Origin: Pseudomonas sp. AFG_SD02_1510_Pfu_092
GTDB lineage: Bacteria; Pseudomonadota; Gammaproteobacteria; Pseudomonadales; Pseudomonadaceae
Length of the DNA stretch: 64,000 nt
Assembly: GCF_003331055.1 (NCBI RefSeq)
Contig: NZ_PUQD01000022.1
Span: 1-64,000, forward strand
Reading direction: 5' to 3'
Part shown: positions 63,950-64,000 of the stretch, one piece after another
Layout: every line of letters begins with the position of its first letter
Position numbering within the stretch: position 1 is the stretch's first letter
Notes under the pieces: generated by a model
Database searches by the model: none
What the model saw: only the letters and a program-made list of their open reading frames with translations
Told to the model about the DNA's origin: nothing
Translations under genes and position numbers: made by a program

Positions 63950-64000
63950 ATGAAACGCTACGAACGCTTTGCCGACGACATCGCCGAACTGATCCGCTCC
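63950..64000 (+). CDS. MocR-type regulator, 5' end only (cut by window end)
   Basis: Only 17 codons, reading MKRYERFADDIAELIRS. This is the usual start of GntR/aminotransferase (MocR) regulators and lies where a gene of this type follows ccoG in P. putida. AAGG sits 6 nt before the ATG. Confidence 0.65.
   Translation, partial: MKRYERFADDIAELIRS

Overview
The window reads as chromosomal DNA of a fluorescent Pseudomonas of the P. putida group. Evidence: high GC coding style; many REP-type extragenic palindromes with the core GCGGGTTCACCCGCGAA; and the backbone order pobA - pobR - MerR - mvaB - (crcY) - mgtC - small ORF - ccoG - MocR, which I recognise from P. putida chromosomes. No tRNA, rRNA, CRISPR, IS element or prophage gene was seen.

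Layout. 0.2-5.6 kb: a MocR-type regulator that lacks the PLP lysine, overlapping an unknown 461-aa gene, then a quinone-oxidoreductase-like gene divergent from a LysR gene. 6.1-15.1 kb: an IclR-controlled catabolic locus (SMP-30-like lactonase, two anion:cation-symporter-type MFS permeases, an RraA/HMG-CHA aldolase-like protein, a D-2-hydroxyacid dehydrogenase). It ends in a deletion scar that joins the start of a Tat-exported amidohydrolase to the end of a coniferyl-aldehyde dehydrogenase. 15.1-18.3 kb: a J-domain membrane protein with an HscC-type Hsp70.

18.5-53.8 kb: a large nonribosomal peptide siderophore locus. A leftward pair (diaminobutyrate aminotransferase, MbtH) is divergent from a rightward run of hydroxylase 1, NRPS1 (with a C-terminal fused hydroxylase), NRPS2, NRPS3, hydroxylase 3 and NRPS4. 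A leftward operon headed by a good Fur box encodes NRPS5, a PvdE-like ABC exporter, a TonB-dependent receptor, and a DUF3649 - PepSY - DUF3325 membrane set. The specificity residues read by eye give Asp, Dab, Asp, an unassigned residue, His and Gly. Three TauD/SyrP-like hydroxylases each lie just before an Asp, Asp or His module that starts with a C-like domain; in two of the three this domain has lost its catalytic motif ('interface' type). The expected product carries two beta-hydroxyaspartates and one beta-hydroxyhistidine, enough for six Fe(III) ligands. It has no pyoverdine chromophore module and no thioesterase in the window.

54-64 kb: backbone genes: LysR, gamma-glutamyltransferase, pobA/pobR, a MerR regulator, HMG-CoA lyase, the CrcY-type Hfq/Crc-titrating small RNA with a sigma54 promoter, an MgtC-family protein, a small conserved ORF, ccoG and the first codons of a MocR gene. 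REP/REPIN clusters sit at the window start, where the NRPS and uptake operons converge (43.9 kb), just upstream of the uptake operon (53.9-54.2 kb), and at 59.4 and 61.9 kb.
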